Assembly (NCBI GenBank): GCA_001939145.1
Contig: LSRX01000332.1
Coordinates: forward strand, 129,001 to 193,000
DNA: 64,000 bases
Origin: Symbiodinium microadriaticum
Taxonomy: Eukaryota; Sar; Dinophyceae; Suessiales; Symbiodiniaceae
Direction: 5' to 3'
Part shown: positions 11,339-21,416 of the stretch, in pieces
Numbering within the stretch: position 1 is the stretch's first letter
How the letters are laid out: each line of letters starts with the position of its first letter
The notes under the pieces: model-generated
The model's input: only the letters and a program-made list of their open reading frames with translations
Databases searched by the model: none
Told to the model about the DNA's origin: nothing
Translations under genes and position numbers: made by a program

Positions 11339-11403
11339 GTGATCTGGCCGTGCACCTAAGCTCTGAAACCCTAGACCCCCACCCAGAATCCCGATTCCGA
11401 TAG

Positions 11404-11568
11404 ACACTACACAAGAAATCCAAATGCCTCATAGAGCTGCTGAAACCTCCGTGCCATGAAGTTTACGGTACATCATTGCAGGAGATTCACCAAAAGTACA
11501 AGCCTTCCGAAGCCAAGCGTGGCTTGAACCATGCGGAGCTGCAAGACAAGAAGCCTGATGCAACTTAA
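11404..11568 (+). CDS. Candidate terminal exon, charged C-terminus
   Basis: A 55-codon open frame follows the acceptor CCGATAG and ends at TAA 11566-11568. Composition is protein-like: KCLIELLKPPCHEVYG, EIHQKYKPSEAKRGLNH, AELQDKKPDAT. It may be the end of the gene starting at 8850 or of an overlapping model. Phase with 11197-11236 does not agree. Family unknown. Confidence 0.5.
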   Translation, partial: TLHKKSKCLIELLKPPCHEVYGTSLQEIHQKYKPSEAKRGLNHAELQDKKPDAT

Positions 11569-11608
11569 CTTCTGCATTAACAGAGTACGATGTAAGCCCC
11601 ACAAAGAA

Positions 11609-11716
11609 CTACAGGTGATGATCTAAACTCTGCATTACCCATGACGAGGTATATGCCATAATGATATAGTTTCGGATCCATTAAGGTAGTGCAGGTAATT
11701 TTATCATCAACAGTAG
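11609..11716. mobile_element. MITE family B, copy 2
   Basis: Arms CTACAGGTGATGATCTAAAC and, inverted, CTACTGTTGATGATAAAATT; diverged core in the opposite orientation to copy 1. It lies 41 bp after the stop at 11568 and just before the exon at 11727. Confidence 0.75.
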
Positions 11717-11726
11717 GTTATCATAG

Positions 11727-11941
11727 GTCGCAGTAGCTGTGGGGATCTGGGTGATTGCCTTGGGTCATATGCGCAGCGACCAGGGCCTCTCCATTTGGGA
11801 CTTAGATCTCGTGGTTCAAGTGATGGCTACCGTCGTGCTGGTGCTCGTGGCAGTGGCGGGCGTGGTGGAAGAAGTGGTGGTGGTGGTAGTGGTGGTAGTG
11901 GCAGTAGTAGTAGTGGTAGTCGTCGTCGTCGTCGTCGTTGA
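11727..11941 (+). CDS. Terminal exon with Gly/Ser/Arg-rich tail
   Basis: After acceptor ATCATAG a 70-codon frame ends at TGA 11939-11941. It reads SSCGDLGDCLGSYAQRPG, then SRGSSDGYRRAGARGSGGRG, then SGGGGSGGSGSSSSGSRRRR with two more Arg. Such RGG/RS tails are typical of RNA-binding proteins (family knowledge). The GTn runs read on another frame give poly-Val, which is rejected. It could be the C-terminus of the gene starting with Gly/Lys repeats at 8850 if an unseen splice skips the stop at 11568. Confidence 0.55.
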
Positions 11942-12082
11942 GGTAAACCCTACGCTCTACAGGGAGGACATCCTTTCTTGACGTTGGCTTGGGCTGCCTA
12001 GGTGCACAACAGTTCAAATGTAGTTGTGCTAAAGCCGTTATAACCACCTTGTATATAAAGCCTCACAGAGATGCTCGTCCAG

Positions 12083-12407
12083 ATTTCAAAGTTCTGCGAG
12101 CAGGGACCTTTTCGAGTTTATGCCTGCCTTTCATACCGAAAACCAGGTAAGGCAGCCTTCAAGTCAGCTCGACACGTTTAGGGTTCAAGGTACCAGACAC
12201 AGTGCTAAAAGCAGCGTGTGAGAGCAGATGTAGAAGATGCAATGCTTACATCGTTACTTCTTCGGTGTTAAGCAGAACCCAACATGCCAGAACTTTGGCG
12301 ACGAGTTTATTTGTGCTTCAGGACATGCATGGGTCAAGACTAAAATCAACGGCGTACTAGGTCCGGCTCTCCTCGCAGCCCGTGAGAAGAAGGGCACTGA
12401 AGACAAC
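12083..12407 (+). CDS. Candidate exon pair
   Basis: Exon 12083-12146 has acceptor GCTCGTCCAG and a strong donor AG|GTAAGG. In one frame it reads FCEQGPFRVYACLSYRKP, but all three frames are open. Exon 12379-12407 follows acceptor CTCCTCGCAG, reads REKKGTEDN and ends at a GC donor (GCAAGC). The two join in phase (G + CC = Ala). Function unknown. Confidence 0.3.
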
Positions 12408-12604
12408 GCAAGCTGTAAACCCCAAACCCTACTCAATCCTCTGAGGGAAGTTCGCACTAAAACCTGCTGAAACGCGAGAAAGGAAAGGCGCACTGCCCCA
12501 AAACAGCTACCTATGAGCCCTAAACCCTAAACCTTGTCAAACCCGCACATTCTAAACATTTTTGAAGTAATCCGAAAAAAACAGGCAAGCAGCCCGTGGC
12601 TTAG

Positions 12605-12676
12605 GATCTCACCTTTGGGCCGCAATGATGGCGACGAGTATGACTTCGAGGATGCCAGAACCTCAGAAAATTCAGG
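12605..12676 (+). CDS. Candidate acidic exon
   Basis: Acceptor GTGGCTTAG, donor GTCCCT. It reads ISPLGRNDGDEYDFEDA and continues RTSENSG. The acidic composition is coding-like. No link to neighbours is proven. Confidence 0.3.
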
Positions 12677-13234
12677 GTCCCTTCACTGACAGGTTCAGGG
12701 TTTTAGGGTTTAGGGTTTAGGGGGGTTGGGGGATTCGGGTTTAGGATTTAGGGCTTAGGCTGTTGTAAGGATTCTTACGATGGTCTTACTCTAACAGTGC
12801 ACTTCAATGCCTAGGCTCAGTTTGTTCATAGTCTTAGCGCTTTTAGACGGTTAGTGTGATAACAAGAAAATATGACTTTGTTTGCCGTGACTTTGTTTTG
12901 TGTAATATCCTGATGCCGAAATGTGCTAGGGTCGGACATGTATGCATACACATTATAACCTTTATGCGTGTGTGTGTATATATATACACACATCCACAAA
13001 CGCAGTTTTATACGGGCTCCTTCGTGACAGTGGCATCTGTCTGGGAGAGTTTGTTCATGGTGTTTTAGAACTTTCGTCCAGGAGTATTTTGCAGGGTCGT
13101 AACAAAGTAGCCTGAGTCCTTAGTACATAATGCTATTCAGCTGGGTTCCTTCATCTACTTGCGCAAAGCCTCTTCTAACCCTGAGCCCTAAACCCTAAAC
13201 CCAAAGCCTAGTCTAACTGTACCAAAGGGCCCAG

Positions 13235-13272
13235 CACATTGTGTGGGATGTCATGCACCACTCCGCATCCCG
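13235..13272 (+). CDS. Candidate exon resembling half an LSD1-type zinc ribbon
   Basis: Acceptor GGGCCCAG, donor GTAGTT. One frame reads HCVGCHAPLRIP, the C-x2-C-x3-L-x-x-P pattern of LSD1-like zinc ribbons. The alternative frame reads HIVWDVMHHSAS. The second Cys pair is not seen. Confidence 0.25.
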
Positions 13273-13914
13273 GTAGTTTCAGTTCCTCCATACGGAGCCT
13301 TCTACAATTTACGGGTTCCGGTCCCCTAAACCTACACCCGAAACCCTAAACCCTAAACCCTGAAACCCGAATCCAAGACTCGGAAGGTGTTGGGCAGCTT
13401 GCCAGCACTAAGATGGGGGAAAGGCAGAGGCAAGGGCAGGCCAAGCAGGGCAGAGGCAAGGGCAACCCTAAGCCCTAAAGATCCCTAAACCAGGCAAGGG
13501 CAAGGGCAAGTCTAAACCCTAAGCCCTAAACCCTAAACCAAAACCCCGTCAACACTTGAGCCCCAATACCCTGAAACCCAAAACCCTAAAACCCAAGAGC
13601 CCCAAACTGCAACGCCCTACTCTCTCAGGGTTCCAGCCTGAAACACCTCAGCCCTAGCCCGAATGGGCTAGGTGCTCCAGAATCTGCATTTGCGTTCAGG
13701 AGAGTAACTGCTAGCATTTAGGGGGGTGGGGTATATGACCACTAGGTGAGGCAGCTCGACCCTCAGGCACCTGTCACCCCTCCAAACCCTGAGCCCTAAA
13801 CCCCATATCGCCAACCCAAACCTCCAAACCCCCAAACTAAGGGTTTAGTAGGGTTTAGGGACTCCAAACTTCGGACCTCCGAGATCCCCAAGCAGTTGCA
13901 GCACTTGACGTCAG

Positions 13915-16900
13915 GCTCAGATCGTGGACAGCGATCTGACCGCCGAGGTGTCCCAACAGTTTGTTCAGGGTTAGGGCCCTTAAACCCTACAGTGTAGGAA
14001 CCTGATCAAGAAGCTGTGGCCCAACAGCCCCAACATACTGTTGATGACATATATCCTGCATTACCTTTATTTAAGGACCCTAAACTAAGGAGATTATGGT
14101 ATATTCCTTACTATGGGTAATGCAGGATTTGATACCATCAACCCTAAACCCTAAACCCCAAACCCTAAGCCCTAAACTTTAACCCTAAACCCCAAACCCA
14201 AACCCTAAACCCTTTGATATGAAGAACCCTATGGAGGCCCCGGGTTTCCCAGTCAGGCATTGGTCCAGCAACTGATTCTGCAGGTTCTTTTTCGGGCCTT
14301 GTCCCAACCCTAAAGCCTGTATCGTAGATCCCTGTCGTATTTTGTCGGGGCTTATACTTATGATAGTGTCATGTAGACACACTTGTACTAGGAGGAGGGT
14401 GCTTGGACTATGAAGTTCCTGGCGTTCTTCTGGCTGGCTCTTAGGATTTTAACTTGTGGGGTTTCTATAAAAAGTCTAATAAGTAGGCTAAAAGCTGAGC
14501 TTTTTCGCAGGGGTTCAGAAGTCAGCCAAGAATTTGTGTAAACCCTAAACCCTAAACGCAAGCTTTTTGGGTTCATGGTCCCAGTCTCCAGAGTAGGAGG
14601 CCGAAGCGCTGCATATCTGAGCCCCAAACCAAAGCCCAAAACCCCAGCCAAGCACCCAAAAATCTCTACGTGTAGGTTTTAGGGCTTTAGGGCTTTAGGG
14701 TTTAGGGGTTTAGGGGTTCAGGGGTTCAGGGGTTTAGGGTTTAGGGCTCACACCGAAACCTAGAGAGACACCAATATCCCTTAGAGAAGGAATATCCTTG
14801 AGATTGTGGACGGTCTGCTTTAGAGTAAGCGCAATGCCCCGTACTAAACAAGCTAGACCTGATACATCCTGAAACAGGGTGCAGAACGCGGAGTTTTATG
14901 AGTGGTTTAGTCAAAGTTCAGGACCTGGGGAATTCAGTTCCTGAACCCTGTAAAACACACTGTTTTATGGCCCGGTTTTATGATTTCCTGCTAAAGTTCT
15001 TAAACAGGTAGGTTCTAAGATACGCTTTACAAGCTTCGGGGTTGCTGTGTCCCTTTTTCTGGAGTTTAGGGTTTCGGGTCTAGGATTTAGGGTTTAGGGT
15101 TTCAGACTTCTTCGGCGTCCCAAACCTTCGAATGAAGCTTGCTTTTCTGTGCTCTTGTCGGGTCAGGGGGTAAGAGCCCTAAACTCTAAACCCCACACCG
15201 CTTAAAGACCCCAAACCTCCAAACACCCGACAGTCCGCAACGCCAAGCCATAAGATCGTGATGAAGGAGATACGGGTGTTCCAGCGGAAGCGTTCGGCGA
15301 CCGGCGCTCCATCCGGAAAGGAGGAAGAGCCCAACAAGGAGGTAGCATGGCTGGCTGGCTCACGGCTTGGGGGCCTTCAGGGTTTAGGGTTTAGGGTTTT
15401 TGAGAGTCTCGCTTAGAGTCTAGCGTTCGGGCTTTAGGATGTAGGGTGCAGGGTTTAGGCTTCAGGGTTTTTAGGGTTTTGGGTTTACAGTCTCAGTAGG
15501 GCTTACAGTCTGAAGAGTTCACCACATGAGGATCTGGGAAACAAGGGCTTTGGAATCCTCCTTAGAGGGGCTTTTAGCTTAAAGGGCTGTTCCTTCGGGG
15601 TTGATGGTATTGGATTTCTGAATGACTACAGGGTTCTGTGTATGACCCTAGACTCTACAACCTGTGACATATACGGCTGAATAAGTACCGACATTATTTC
15701 TAGGGTTCCTTACGATGGCTATGCTAAGCAAGGTTCATTGTGAGCATTAAGGCCCTTAAACTATGACCCTAAAGCCCTAAACCCTAAACCCCCAAACCCT
15801 GAACCCTAACCCCTAGACACCTAAACCCCCAAACCTAGATCCCGAAACCCTAAACCCCTAACCCTAAATCCCTAAACCCCTAACCCCGAAAAACTGAACC
15901 TAAATCCCTAAACCCTATCCCCTAGAATCTAAACCGCTAGATCCCAAACCTCCAAACCCTAAACCCCGAAACCCCTAAACCCAAAATCCTCAAAGGAACC
16001 CTTCAAAGGACCCCATAAAGGGACCTATCAAAGGAACCCTTTGAAGCCCTTCAAGGGAAGAACGTCGCCTCTCCGACGCTCTGAGCAACTATCCGTCCGA
16101 GCGCGCCAGGAGGACGGGAAAATGAAATTCCAGAAGAAGGCCAGGTCTGGGTTTGTTTTTTGTTTTTTTATGTTTACGGGTTTAGGGCTTAGGGATTTTA
16201 GGGTTTAGGGTTTTAGGTCTGGGTAAATTTCATGTTTAGGGTTTTAGGGTTTAGGGTTTTTAGGGCTTTGGGGTTCAGGGTTTAGGGTTTAGGGCTCTAG
16301 GGTTCTAGTCTTGAGGGTTCAGGGTTTAGGGTTTAGGGCTCTAAGGTTCCAGTCGTGAGGGTTCAGGGTCTAGGTTTTGGGGGTTAAGGTTTAGCGGTTA
16401 GGGTTCATCTGCCCTTACGTTTCAGGCTCTGGGAGATTCTTGTAGTGTTTCTTAATTTGGGGGGGGGCCCTTCTGACAGAACTGCTTGGGAACTGCCTCC
16501 GTGCTTCTTGTAGTTCGCTTTTGCCTGATTTGAGATTTCGCCTAGCATCTTGGGAGCTGTATCAGGGCTCTTGTAGCTCATGTTGACAAAAGGGTGCCAC
16601 CAGTTTGGGGTTCTCTTAACATGCTGGGATCTAGATCAAGGTTCTTGTACTTGATTCTGTGCCTTCTTAACATCTTGGGATCTACACTATCGAGGTCCCT
16701 GACTTTCAATGAGTCCTAAGGCAACACGAGACCATCTACATTAAGCCTAAACCCCCCAACCGCTAAGCGCAAATGTCACACTATGGAAGCCCCGAGGGCG
16801 AAACCTTCCCCTTAAACCACTGAAACAGAAACACTATAAGACTCTATATAACTCTATATCTAAGGCCCTTAAAATCCCCGTAAAACTACTGAAAAAGAAA

Positions 16901-17516
16901 TACCAAGGCTCTATATCTAAGGCCCTTAAAAACATGCAAGATCTTGGAAGGCTTTGAAGCGGCATGCTTTGTTAATCCAGGGACTTTTGGCGGACCAAGG
17001 CCAGGCAAGGCAGATGCATTGAAGGCTTTGACTTTTCCTGGCGAGCTTAGCTTTGGAGCAGTCCTGATTAACCCCAAACCCTAAACCCTAAACCCCTGAA
17101 CCCTAAACCCTAACCCCTAAACCCCTGAACCCTAAACCCCAAACCCTAAACCCCAAACCCTAAACCCTAAACCGTGCTTAGCTTTGGACCTGGATGGTAT
17201 GGAGACCCCTTAAAGGGGACCCTTCTTAACCCTACGTATGGCTCTCTTAAAAGGACCTTATTGCGAGGGTCTTTTTTCCCCAGGGGTCCCCCGAATCCTA
17301 ACTCCTACAAGCCTGAATCCGAAAGCATGCTACAATCCCCTAAACCTCTAAACCCTAAACCCCTAAACCCNNNNNNNNNNNNNNNNNNNNNNNNNNNNNN
17401 NNNNNNAATGCCCTAAACCCCCCTTAAACCCCTAAAGCCTCGAGGCCGACCGCTCTACAGCCACCGCTGCAGCGACCCGGAAGTTAGCGAAGAAGCTGAG
17501 CGCCGAAGCCGGCGAG
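13915..17516 (+). CDS. Nine-exon phase-consistent chain, unknown basic protein
   Basis: Exons: 13915-13949 (AQIVDSDLTAE), 13998-14039 (NLIKKLWPNSPNI), 14253-14283 (QALVQQLILQ), 15255-15341 (IVMKEIRVFQRKRSATG, then GKEEEPNKE), 16056-16144 (RRSEQLSVRARQEDGKMKFQ), 16941-17004 (SWKALKRHALLIQGLLADQG), 17182-17196, 17312-17324 and 17461-17516 (TAAATRKLAKKLSAEAGE). Every junction closes in phase. Two donors are GC (GCAAGG at 17005, GCTTTT at 17517). The intron 14040-14252 opens in MITE B and 17197-17311 is MITE A. The product is Lys/Arg/Glu-rich and helix-like. It is not recognised. The last exon may be 19759-19857. Some exons have a second open frame. Confidence 0.5.
14040..14142. mobile_element. 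MITE family B, copy 3, begins at an exon end
   Basis: Arms ACTGTTGATGACATATATCC and, inverted, GGGTTGATGGTATCAAATCC. The GT of its first arm at 14040 is the donor of the exon ending NIL at 14039. Telomere-like repeats follow the element, so the intron is longer than the MITE. Confidence 0.75.
14410..14541 (+). CDS. Short ORF with a signal-peptide-like start
   Basis: The ATG begins MKFLAFFWLAL, a typical hydrophobic leader, and the frame stays open for 43 codons to TAA 14539-14541. It overlaps an intron of the nine-exon chain, so it may be chance or a nested first exon. Confidence 0.2.
   Translation: MKFLAFFWLALRILTCGVSIKSLISRLKAELFRRGSEVSQEFV
15770..15985. repeat. CCCTAAA-type array with short spacers
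   Basis: Degenerate CCCTAAA and CCCCTAAAC units over about 215 bp within an intron of the nine-exon chain. The opposite orientation (TTTAGGG) follows at 16190-16400. Confidence 0.9.
17197..17311 (+). mobile_element. MITE family A, copy 2, equals an intron
   Basis: It starts GTATGGAGACCCC and ends AATCCTAACTCCTACAAG. The first GT and final AG are the splice sites between the 15-nt exon 17182-17196 and the 13-nt exon 17312-17324, both phase 0 at this junction. Arms and branch-like CTAAC are as in copy 1. Confidence 0.75.
17371..17406. other. Assembly gap (36 N)
   Basis: Unknown bases inside telomere-like repeats in an intron of the nine-exon chain. Confidence 1.
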
Positions 17517-17529
17517 GCTTTTTGGGGCT

Positions 17530-17815
17530 TCAGGGTTCAGGGTTAAGGATTTTTTTTGGGGGGGGGTTCAGGGTTTAGGGTTAAGGATTTTTGGGGGCTT
17601 CAGGGTTTAGGGCTAAGGATTTTTGGGGGGCTTCAGGGTTTAGCGTTAAGGATTTTTGGGGGGCTTCAGGGTTTAGGGAAAAGGATTTTTTTTGGGGGGG
17701 GGCTTCAGGGTTTAGGGTTAAGGATTTTTGGGGGCCTCAGGGTTTAGGGTTAAGGATTTTTGGAGCTTCAGGGTTTAGAGTTTACGATTTTTTTGGGGGG
17801 TTCAGGGTTTAGGAT
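17530..17815. repeat. Tandem ~32-38-bp array with G runs
   Basis: About eight units of TTCAGGGTTTAGGGTTAAGG followed by ATTTTT and 3-9 G. It is a local higher-order expansion of the telomere-like motif. It creates long ORFs in two frames, which are artefacts. Confidence 0.9.
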
Positions 17816-17966
17816 TCAGGGTACCTGTTTAAGGGCTATTACAAGTTCAGGGTTCTATCAGGTTTTAGGGTTTAGGGCTCTGGGGCTTTGGACCTTGGAT
17901 TCTCTGAGGGCTTTACAGCTTTACTTACTTAGGGTTTAGGGTTTCCAGCTTTACTTAGTTGAATCA

Positions 17967-18062
17967 GGGGACTTAGTAAGCAGGGTTGAGAAAGGTAACT
18001 CGACTTATAATATCTATGCCGAACTTGATCTAAGGTACTTGTGACCCTGCTTACTAAATCCC
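17967..18062. mobile_element. MITE family G
   Basis: Arms GGGGACTTAGTAAGCAGGGT and, inverted, GGGATTTAGTAAGCAGGGT, with core TCGACTTATAATATCTATGC. A possible half copy is at 38534-38580 (GTGACTTAGCAAGCAGAGTT). Confidence 0.75.
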
Positions 18063-18106
18063 GTCGACCTCTAAGTATGCTTATTCCTTGCGCGGGCTTT
18101 AATATC

Positions 18107-18210
18107 GGGGCCTAAATAATTATCACTATTTTTTTTTTTGGGGGGGGGGTGCTTATTATAAGTATGCTATAATGGACCCCCAAACCCTATTCTAATTATT
18201 TAGGCCTTTT
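18107..18210. mobile_element. MITE family D, copy 1
   Basis: GGGGCCTAAATAATTA at the left and CTAATTATTTAGGCC at the right. The core has a G run and CTTATTATAAGTATGCTATA. Family D is the most numerous here, with full or partial copies at 21856, 22573, 22916, 28341, 44422, 45085, 45536, 49264, 53066, 54501, 54831, 55796, 56705, 59687 and 62613. Confidence 0.8.
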
Positions 18211-18783
18211 TTACAGGCTTTGTCCATGCTGGTTTGGGCTTTGGATTCAGGGCTTAACTAGGGTTTAGGGTCTAGGGTCTTAAGGCCTTAGGGCCTTTAG
18301 GATGTCAGGCTTTGGTGTGGGGTTCTTGGGGCTTTTGTCCTAGTTCCAGTGACGTTAGATAAAGGGATCCTCCCTACAGCGTAGACGAGGGGACCGGCAA
18401 AGGTGCCAAAGCTTAGGGTTGTGTGCTCTGGCTCACCACTTTGTAGTACGACGAGTATCGCCATTCGGCGTTGAGGATCAAGTGCGGGTGGCAGAGGGTA
18501 CCGGCTTCAGGGGGCCTACAGGCTCATGGGCCGTAATCAGATGGTTTGACATCAGGTTGCCAAGACCTCGCATTGATGGTACCCTGCGACACTGTTTCGG
18601 GGCATGGGTGGCAGTCTGCAAAATCTGACAGCGTTTCATCGGCTCACGATGTCAGACGCTGACACGACACGGCGATTGCAAGGCTTGATATACTGCAGTC
18701 TGACACTATCACACTCCGGAATCGCCGCTCGCTCCGTTTTTGCTGCCGTCGTCGAGGCCTTATGAAACAGCTCTGCCAAGCTT

Positions 18784-19215
18784 TTGCGAGCGGTGCAAGC
18801 ACAAGATCGACATGATGGAGTGAGAGCCGGCGCTTTGTCCCAAGACAGTCTCACGATGAAGACGTTCGCCTTGGTGTCGCCGTCGGAGTCCGATGAAGGT
18901 GATGAGGAGGTTCCAGTACGGAATCCCGAAGCATCGCCAAAGGCGAAGACAAAATCATCAAAATCCAAAGGGTTAGCTCAGCCAAAGGCATCAGCCGCAG
19001 ATCCTGATCAGATCACTCCACCGCCACTTCCACCGCCAGTGAAGCCACCTGGTGATGCAGCGTTGGCAGACTCAGAGAGACAGTCAAGCGAGGAAGACGG
19101 GCTCGCTAAACACCAAAGGCTTGTGAAGGGAGCACAGGGCATCGCATTTTCTAGAGAATGCAGCATGTCCGACATGCCAGCGCAGTCGTATGTACCGCCA
19201 TCGGGTTGCGGCTAA
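18784..19215 (+). CDS. Hypothetical low-complexity protein frame (Ser/Glu/Lys/Pro-rich)
   Basis: A 143-codon open frame, among the longest repeat-free ones in the window. From the MKTF at 18856 it reads ALVSPSESDEGDEEVPV, then EASPKAKTKSSKSK, then TPPPLPPPVKPP, then SERQSSEEDG, ending at TAA 19213. Another frame just upstream (18710-18826) reads FCERCKHKIDMME with a C-x2-C. No telomere-like repeats occur between 18420 and 19480, which sets the segment apart from introns. It is probably an exon or an unspliced disordered protein. No family recognised. Confidence 0.45.
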   Translation: MRAVQAQDRHDGVRAGALSQDSLTMKTFALVSPSESDEGDEEVPVRNPEASPKAKTKSSKSKGLAQPKASAADPDQITPPPLPPPVKPPGDAALADSERQSSEEDGLAKHQRLVKGAQGIAFSRECSMSDMPAQSYVPPSGCG

Positions 19216-19353
19216 GAGATCAGATCCATTAGTCCAGGGATAAAACGTCGGATCGTCCTGCAACATGTCGTTGTTGTTGGAAGCCCTTTCTGATTCTTCA
19301 GATATTCAACCCTTGGCCCTAAGCCCCACTTAGATGATCAGACGACCTAGTAG

Positions 19354-19426
19354 GTAGGGTTATAAGTACGGTACCTTCAAGTTGTACCTACATAGCCCCG
19401 GATTAAGGTACTTATAACTAGGCCCT
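19354..19426. mobile_element. MITE family J
   Basis: Palindromic: AGGGTTATAAGTACGGTACC on the left and AAGGTACTTATAACTAGGCC on the right. Only one copy was seen. The centre is partly shared with family G (AAGGTACTT). Confidence 0.55.
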
Positions 19427-19758
19427 CTAGGCCCCTAGGCCCCATGATCCTCGCCCTTTAGGGCCTACAGGGTTTTAAGGGTTTTAGGGGCGACAGGGTT
19501 GCAGGGTTTAGGGTTTAGGGGTTTAGGGTTTAGGGCTTAGGGTCTAAGCAAGTCCTTTGGGATGACAGATCCCGGGCTGCTTGCATTGTAAAGGAACATG
19601 GTGTTGTGGTGATTTGGGTTACCGGTAGGCTTTTGGTGGTGGTTTGTTACGTAGTTTATAATGTACCGCGAAACCCTAACCGGAATGCTAAGGGCCCTAA
19701 ACCCTAAACCCCTAGATAAACTAGATAAAGAACCCCTGAAGCCCCTAATCCCATTAAG

Positions 19759-19857
19759 CCGCGGCTCTCCACTTTGCGCCAGGCTGGCCAAGGCTTCTCA
19801 ATGAAGAAGCAGCGTTTGAGCTTCGACGCGGAGGAAGGGGATGATGACGATGACTGA
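19759..19857 (+). CDS. Terminal exon with acidic tail
   Basis: Acceptor CCCATTAAG. A 32-residue frame ends at TGA 19855-19857 and reads STLRQAGQGFSMKKQRLSFD, then AEEG and five Asp. The KKQRLSF segment followed by a poly-Asp end suggests a nuclear protein (inference). It is likely the last exon of the chain at 13915-17516, with unseen exons between. Confidence 0.6.
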   Translation, partial: PRLSTLRQAGQGFSMKKQRLSFDAEEGDDDDD

Positions 19858-20146
19858 GTCGGCAAATCACTAATCTACACTCTCAGGGATGCTTGATGCA
19901 TTTTGGGGTTTTAGGGTCATAATGTTCGAGGAACCCTGAAAGAACCGTTGGTATAAACTAAAGCAATCGGTTAGGGCTTAGGGCTTAGGGGATAAAGCCA
20001 TGCAAATTATAAACCCAAATTAAGCCACAAGAGAAAAAGATGGCCTCATATTCGCTTCGGGGTTCAGAGCATTTAGGGACTCAGGAGTTCGGCTAGGGTT
20101 TAGGGTTTCGGGTTTCGGGTTTGGGGTTTAGGGGCTTAGGGCTAAG

Positions 20147-20396
20147 GGGCCGGGCCGCCGCAACAATGGCTCACCACCATGTGGGCAGTTCTCTAAATTA
20201 TGGTCCCTTTTAGGGTCCCTTTTTATAAGGGTGCCGTACTATATTGGGGACTTGAGAAGGGACCCTAATTTAGAGAACTACCCATGTACATAGCTTACAC
20301 TTGCGCAGGGAGGCTTCTGCAAACTGTGAAAAATCGGACGGATTGGTAGTTTCAGCCGGCTGTCCTTTACAGAGACATCCTCCGAAGAAAGAATAG
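20147..20396 (+). CDS. Two-exon C-terminus split by MITE E
   Basis: Exon 20147-20180 (acceptor GGGCTAAG, GPPQQWLTT) joins exon 20294-20396 through a split Ile codon (AT|C). The second exon reads LHLRREASANCEKSDG, then PLQRHPPKKE, and ends at TAG 20394. The intron 20181-20293 is the MITE. An alternative reading uses ATG 20166 (MAHHH). Another acceptor at 20356 (TTTCAG) would open a different frame, PAVLYRDILRRKNRQKDQ, up to a donor at 20411. Family unknown. Confidence 0.35.
20181..20293 (+). mobile_element. MITE family E, copy 1, in intron position
   Basis: Starts GTGGGCAGTTCTCTAAATTA and ends with TAATTTAGAGAACTACCC followed by ATGTACATAG. The inverted arms are 18-20 bp. GT and AG sit at the borders. 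A half copy is at 47156-47200. Confidence 0.8.
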
Positions 20397-20517
20397 ACAG
20401 AAGGATCAAGGTACCTCGCTCCCTAAACCCTGCATGTGTAGCTTGGCTTGTAGGATAGCTACCTGCTTAGTTGAACATACTGTTCCTTCGGGCTAACATC
20501 ATTACGATAGTTATAAC

Positions 20518-20866
20518 ATGCCCCAAAACTCTTCCTGTCCTTGTCCAGTTACTAAGACCCTCCACCACATGGAGGAATCTGAGCCTAGCGAAACCCTACG
20601 CGGATGCATAGGCATGCCCTCGTACATGACTGACTTGGGTGTTGCAGCCTCAAAGAGGCTCCCGGTACGTAGGCACTAGTAGACTACCCATAGGCTCCTA
20701 AGTAGCTCCTTTTTGTGGTTTATATTTAGAATCCTATAAGGTAATCCCAAAAAGGAACTAGTAAGGAGCCTATGGGTAGGCCCTAGTTGCCATCTACTTG
20801 TACACGACAGCTATTTTACACATTAAAAGTTTGAAGCTTCAGCTTAGGCCTTTGAGCTGTGCATAA
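20518..20866 (+). CDS. Small two-exon gene, intron is MITE F
   Basis: Exon 1, 20518-20664, starts at ATG (MPQNSSCPCPVTKTLHH, then MEESEPSETLRG, then LGVAASKRLP) and ends at donor GTACGT. Exon 2, 20780-20866, reads ALVAIYLYTTAILHIKSLKL, then QLRPLSCA, then TAA. The join is phase 0 to 0 and gives 77 residues: a polar N-terminus and one hydrophobic segment near the C-terminus. The intron of 115 nt is essentially MITE F. The frame is open 7 codons upstream of the ATG after a TAA. Not recognised. Confidence 0.5.
20684..20779 (+). mobile_element. MITE family F, copy 1
   Basis: Arms CTACCCATAGGCTCCTAAGT and CAAAAAGGAACTAGTAAGGA with terminal CCTATGGGTAG. Flanked by GCACTAGT on the left and GCCCTAGT on the right, an 8-bp target duplication with one mismatch. 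Its last TAG is the 3' splice site of the intron 20665-20779. Copy 2 is at 50333-50427. Confidence 0.85.
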
Positions 20867-21059
20867 TAATACCTTTCCAACAGGCTGAAGTCCCGTAGAG
20901 ATTGATCTTCTTTGCCTTGCTGCTAGTCAAACCGGGCACCTCAAATCCGAGCCCTAAACCCCAACCCACTATAAACCCTAACCCCCTAGACCGCTAAACC
21001 GTAAACCCCGAAACCCTACACCCCTAGATCCTACCCTAAACCCTATAAACCAACATCAG

Positions 21060-21101
21060 AGCTGTCGGAGCCTGCTAGGGCTGCAACAAGTGGTAGATAC
21101 T
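21060..21101 (+). CDS. Candidate exon before a perfect GTAAGT donor
   Basis: Acceptor CAACATCAG; donor GTAAGT. Only one frame is open: LSEPARAATSGRY with 2-nt and 1-nt overhangs. It is flanked by CCCTAAA-type text. Confidence 0.45.
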
Positions 21102-21346
21102 GTAAGTCCCTCAATCGTATTTCTACAGCTTCCGTATTTAAAACCTGGATCTAAACTCTAGACTCACGAGCAGAAACCCTACGCTTAGTGGTTAGGGTTT
21201 AGGATCCTACACCCTAACACCCTGAAACCATGAACCGTATTCTAAACCATAAAACCAGAAGCCGAAACTATGTGAAGCCCCAAATGGGTCCCCAAACCCC
21301 TAAACCCCCCTAACCCCGAAGCATCAACTCGCCATCAGCTTCACTA

Positions 21347-21416
21347 CCCTACTTCTTTGCAGGCTTTTGTTGTTCGTTGTTTTTTCAATTTTTATACGGG
21401 CCCTACAAAACAGTAG
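21347..21416. mobile_element. MITE family I, copy 3
   Basis: CCCTACTTCTTTGCAGG at the left and GGGCCCTACAAAACAGTAG at the right; more diverged than the other copies. Confidence 0.6.

Noticed and set aside
11739-11981. 80-codon ORF with poly-Val
   Set aside because: A shadow of the Gly/Ser/Arg frame in the triplet-rich exon 11727-11941; the opposite-strand poly-His/Tyr frame is also a shadow.
17556-17812. Two overlapping 63- and 73-codon ORFs
   Set aside because: Both read through the tandem G-run array 17530-17815.
20356-20410. Exon PAVLYRDILRRKNRQKDQ with acceptor TTTCAG
   Set aside because: Attractive, but it conflicts with the frame of 20294-20396 that joins in phase across MITE E. Kept only as an alternative there.
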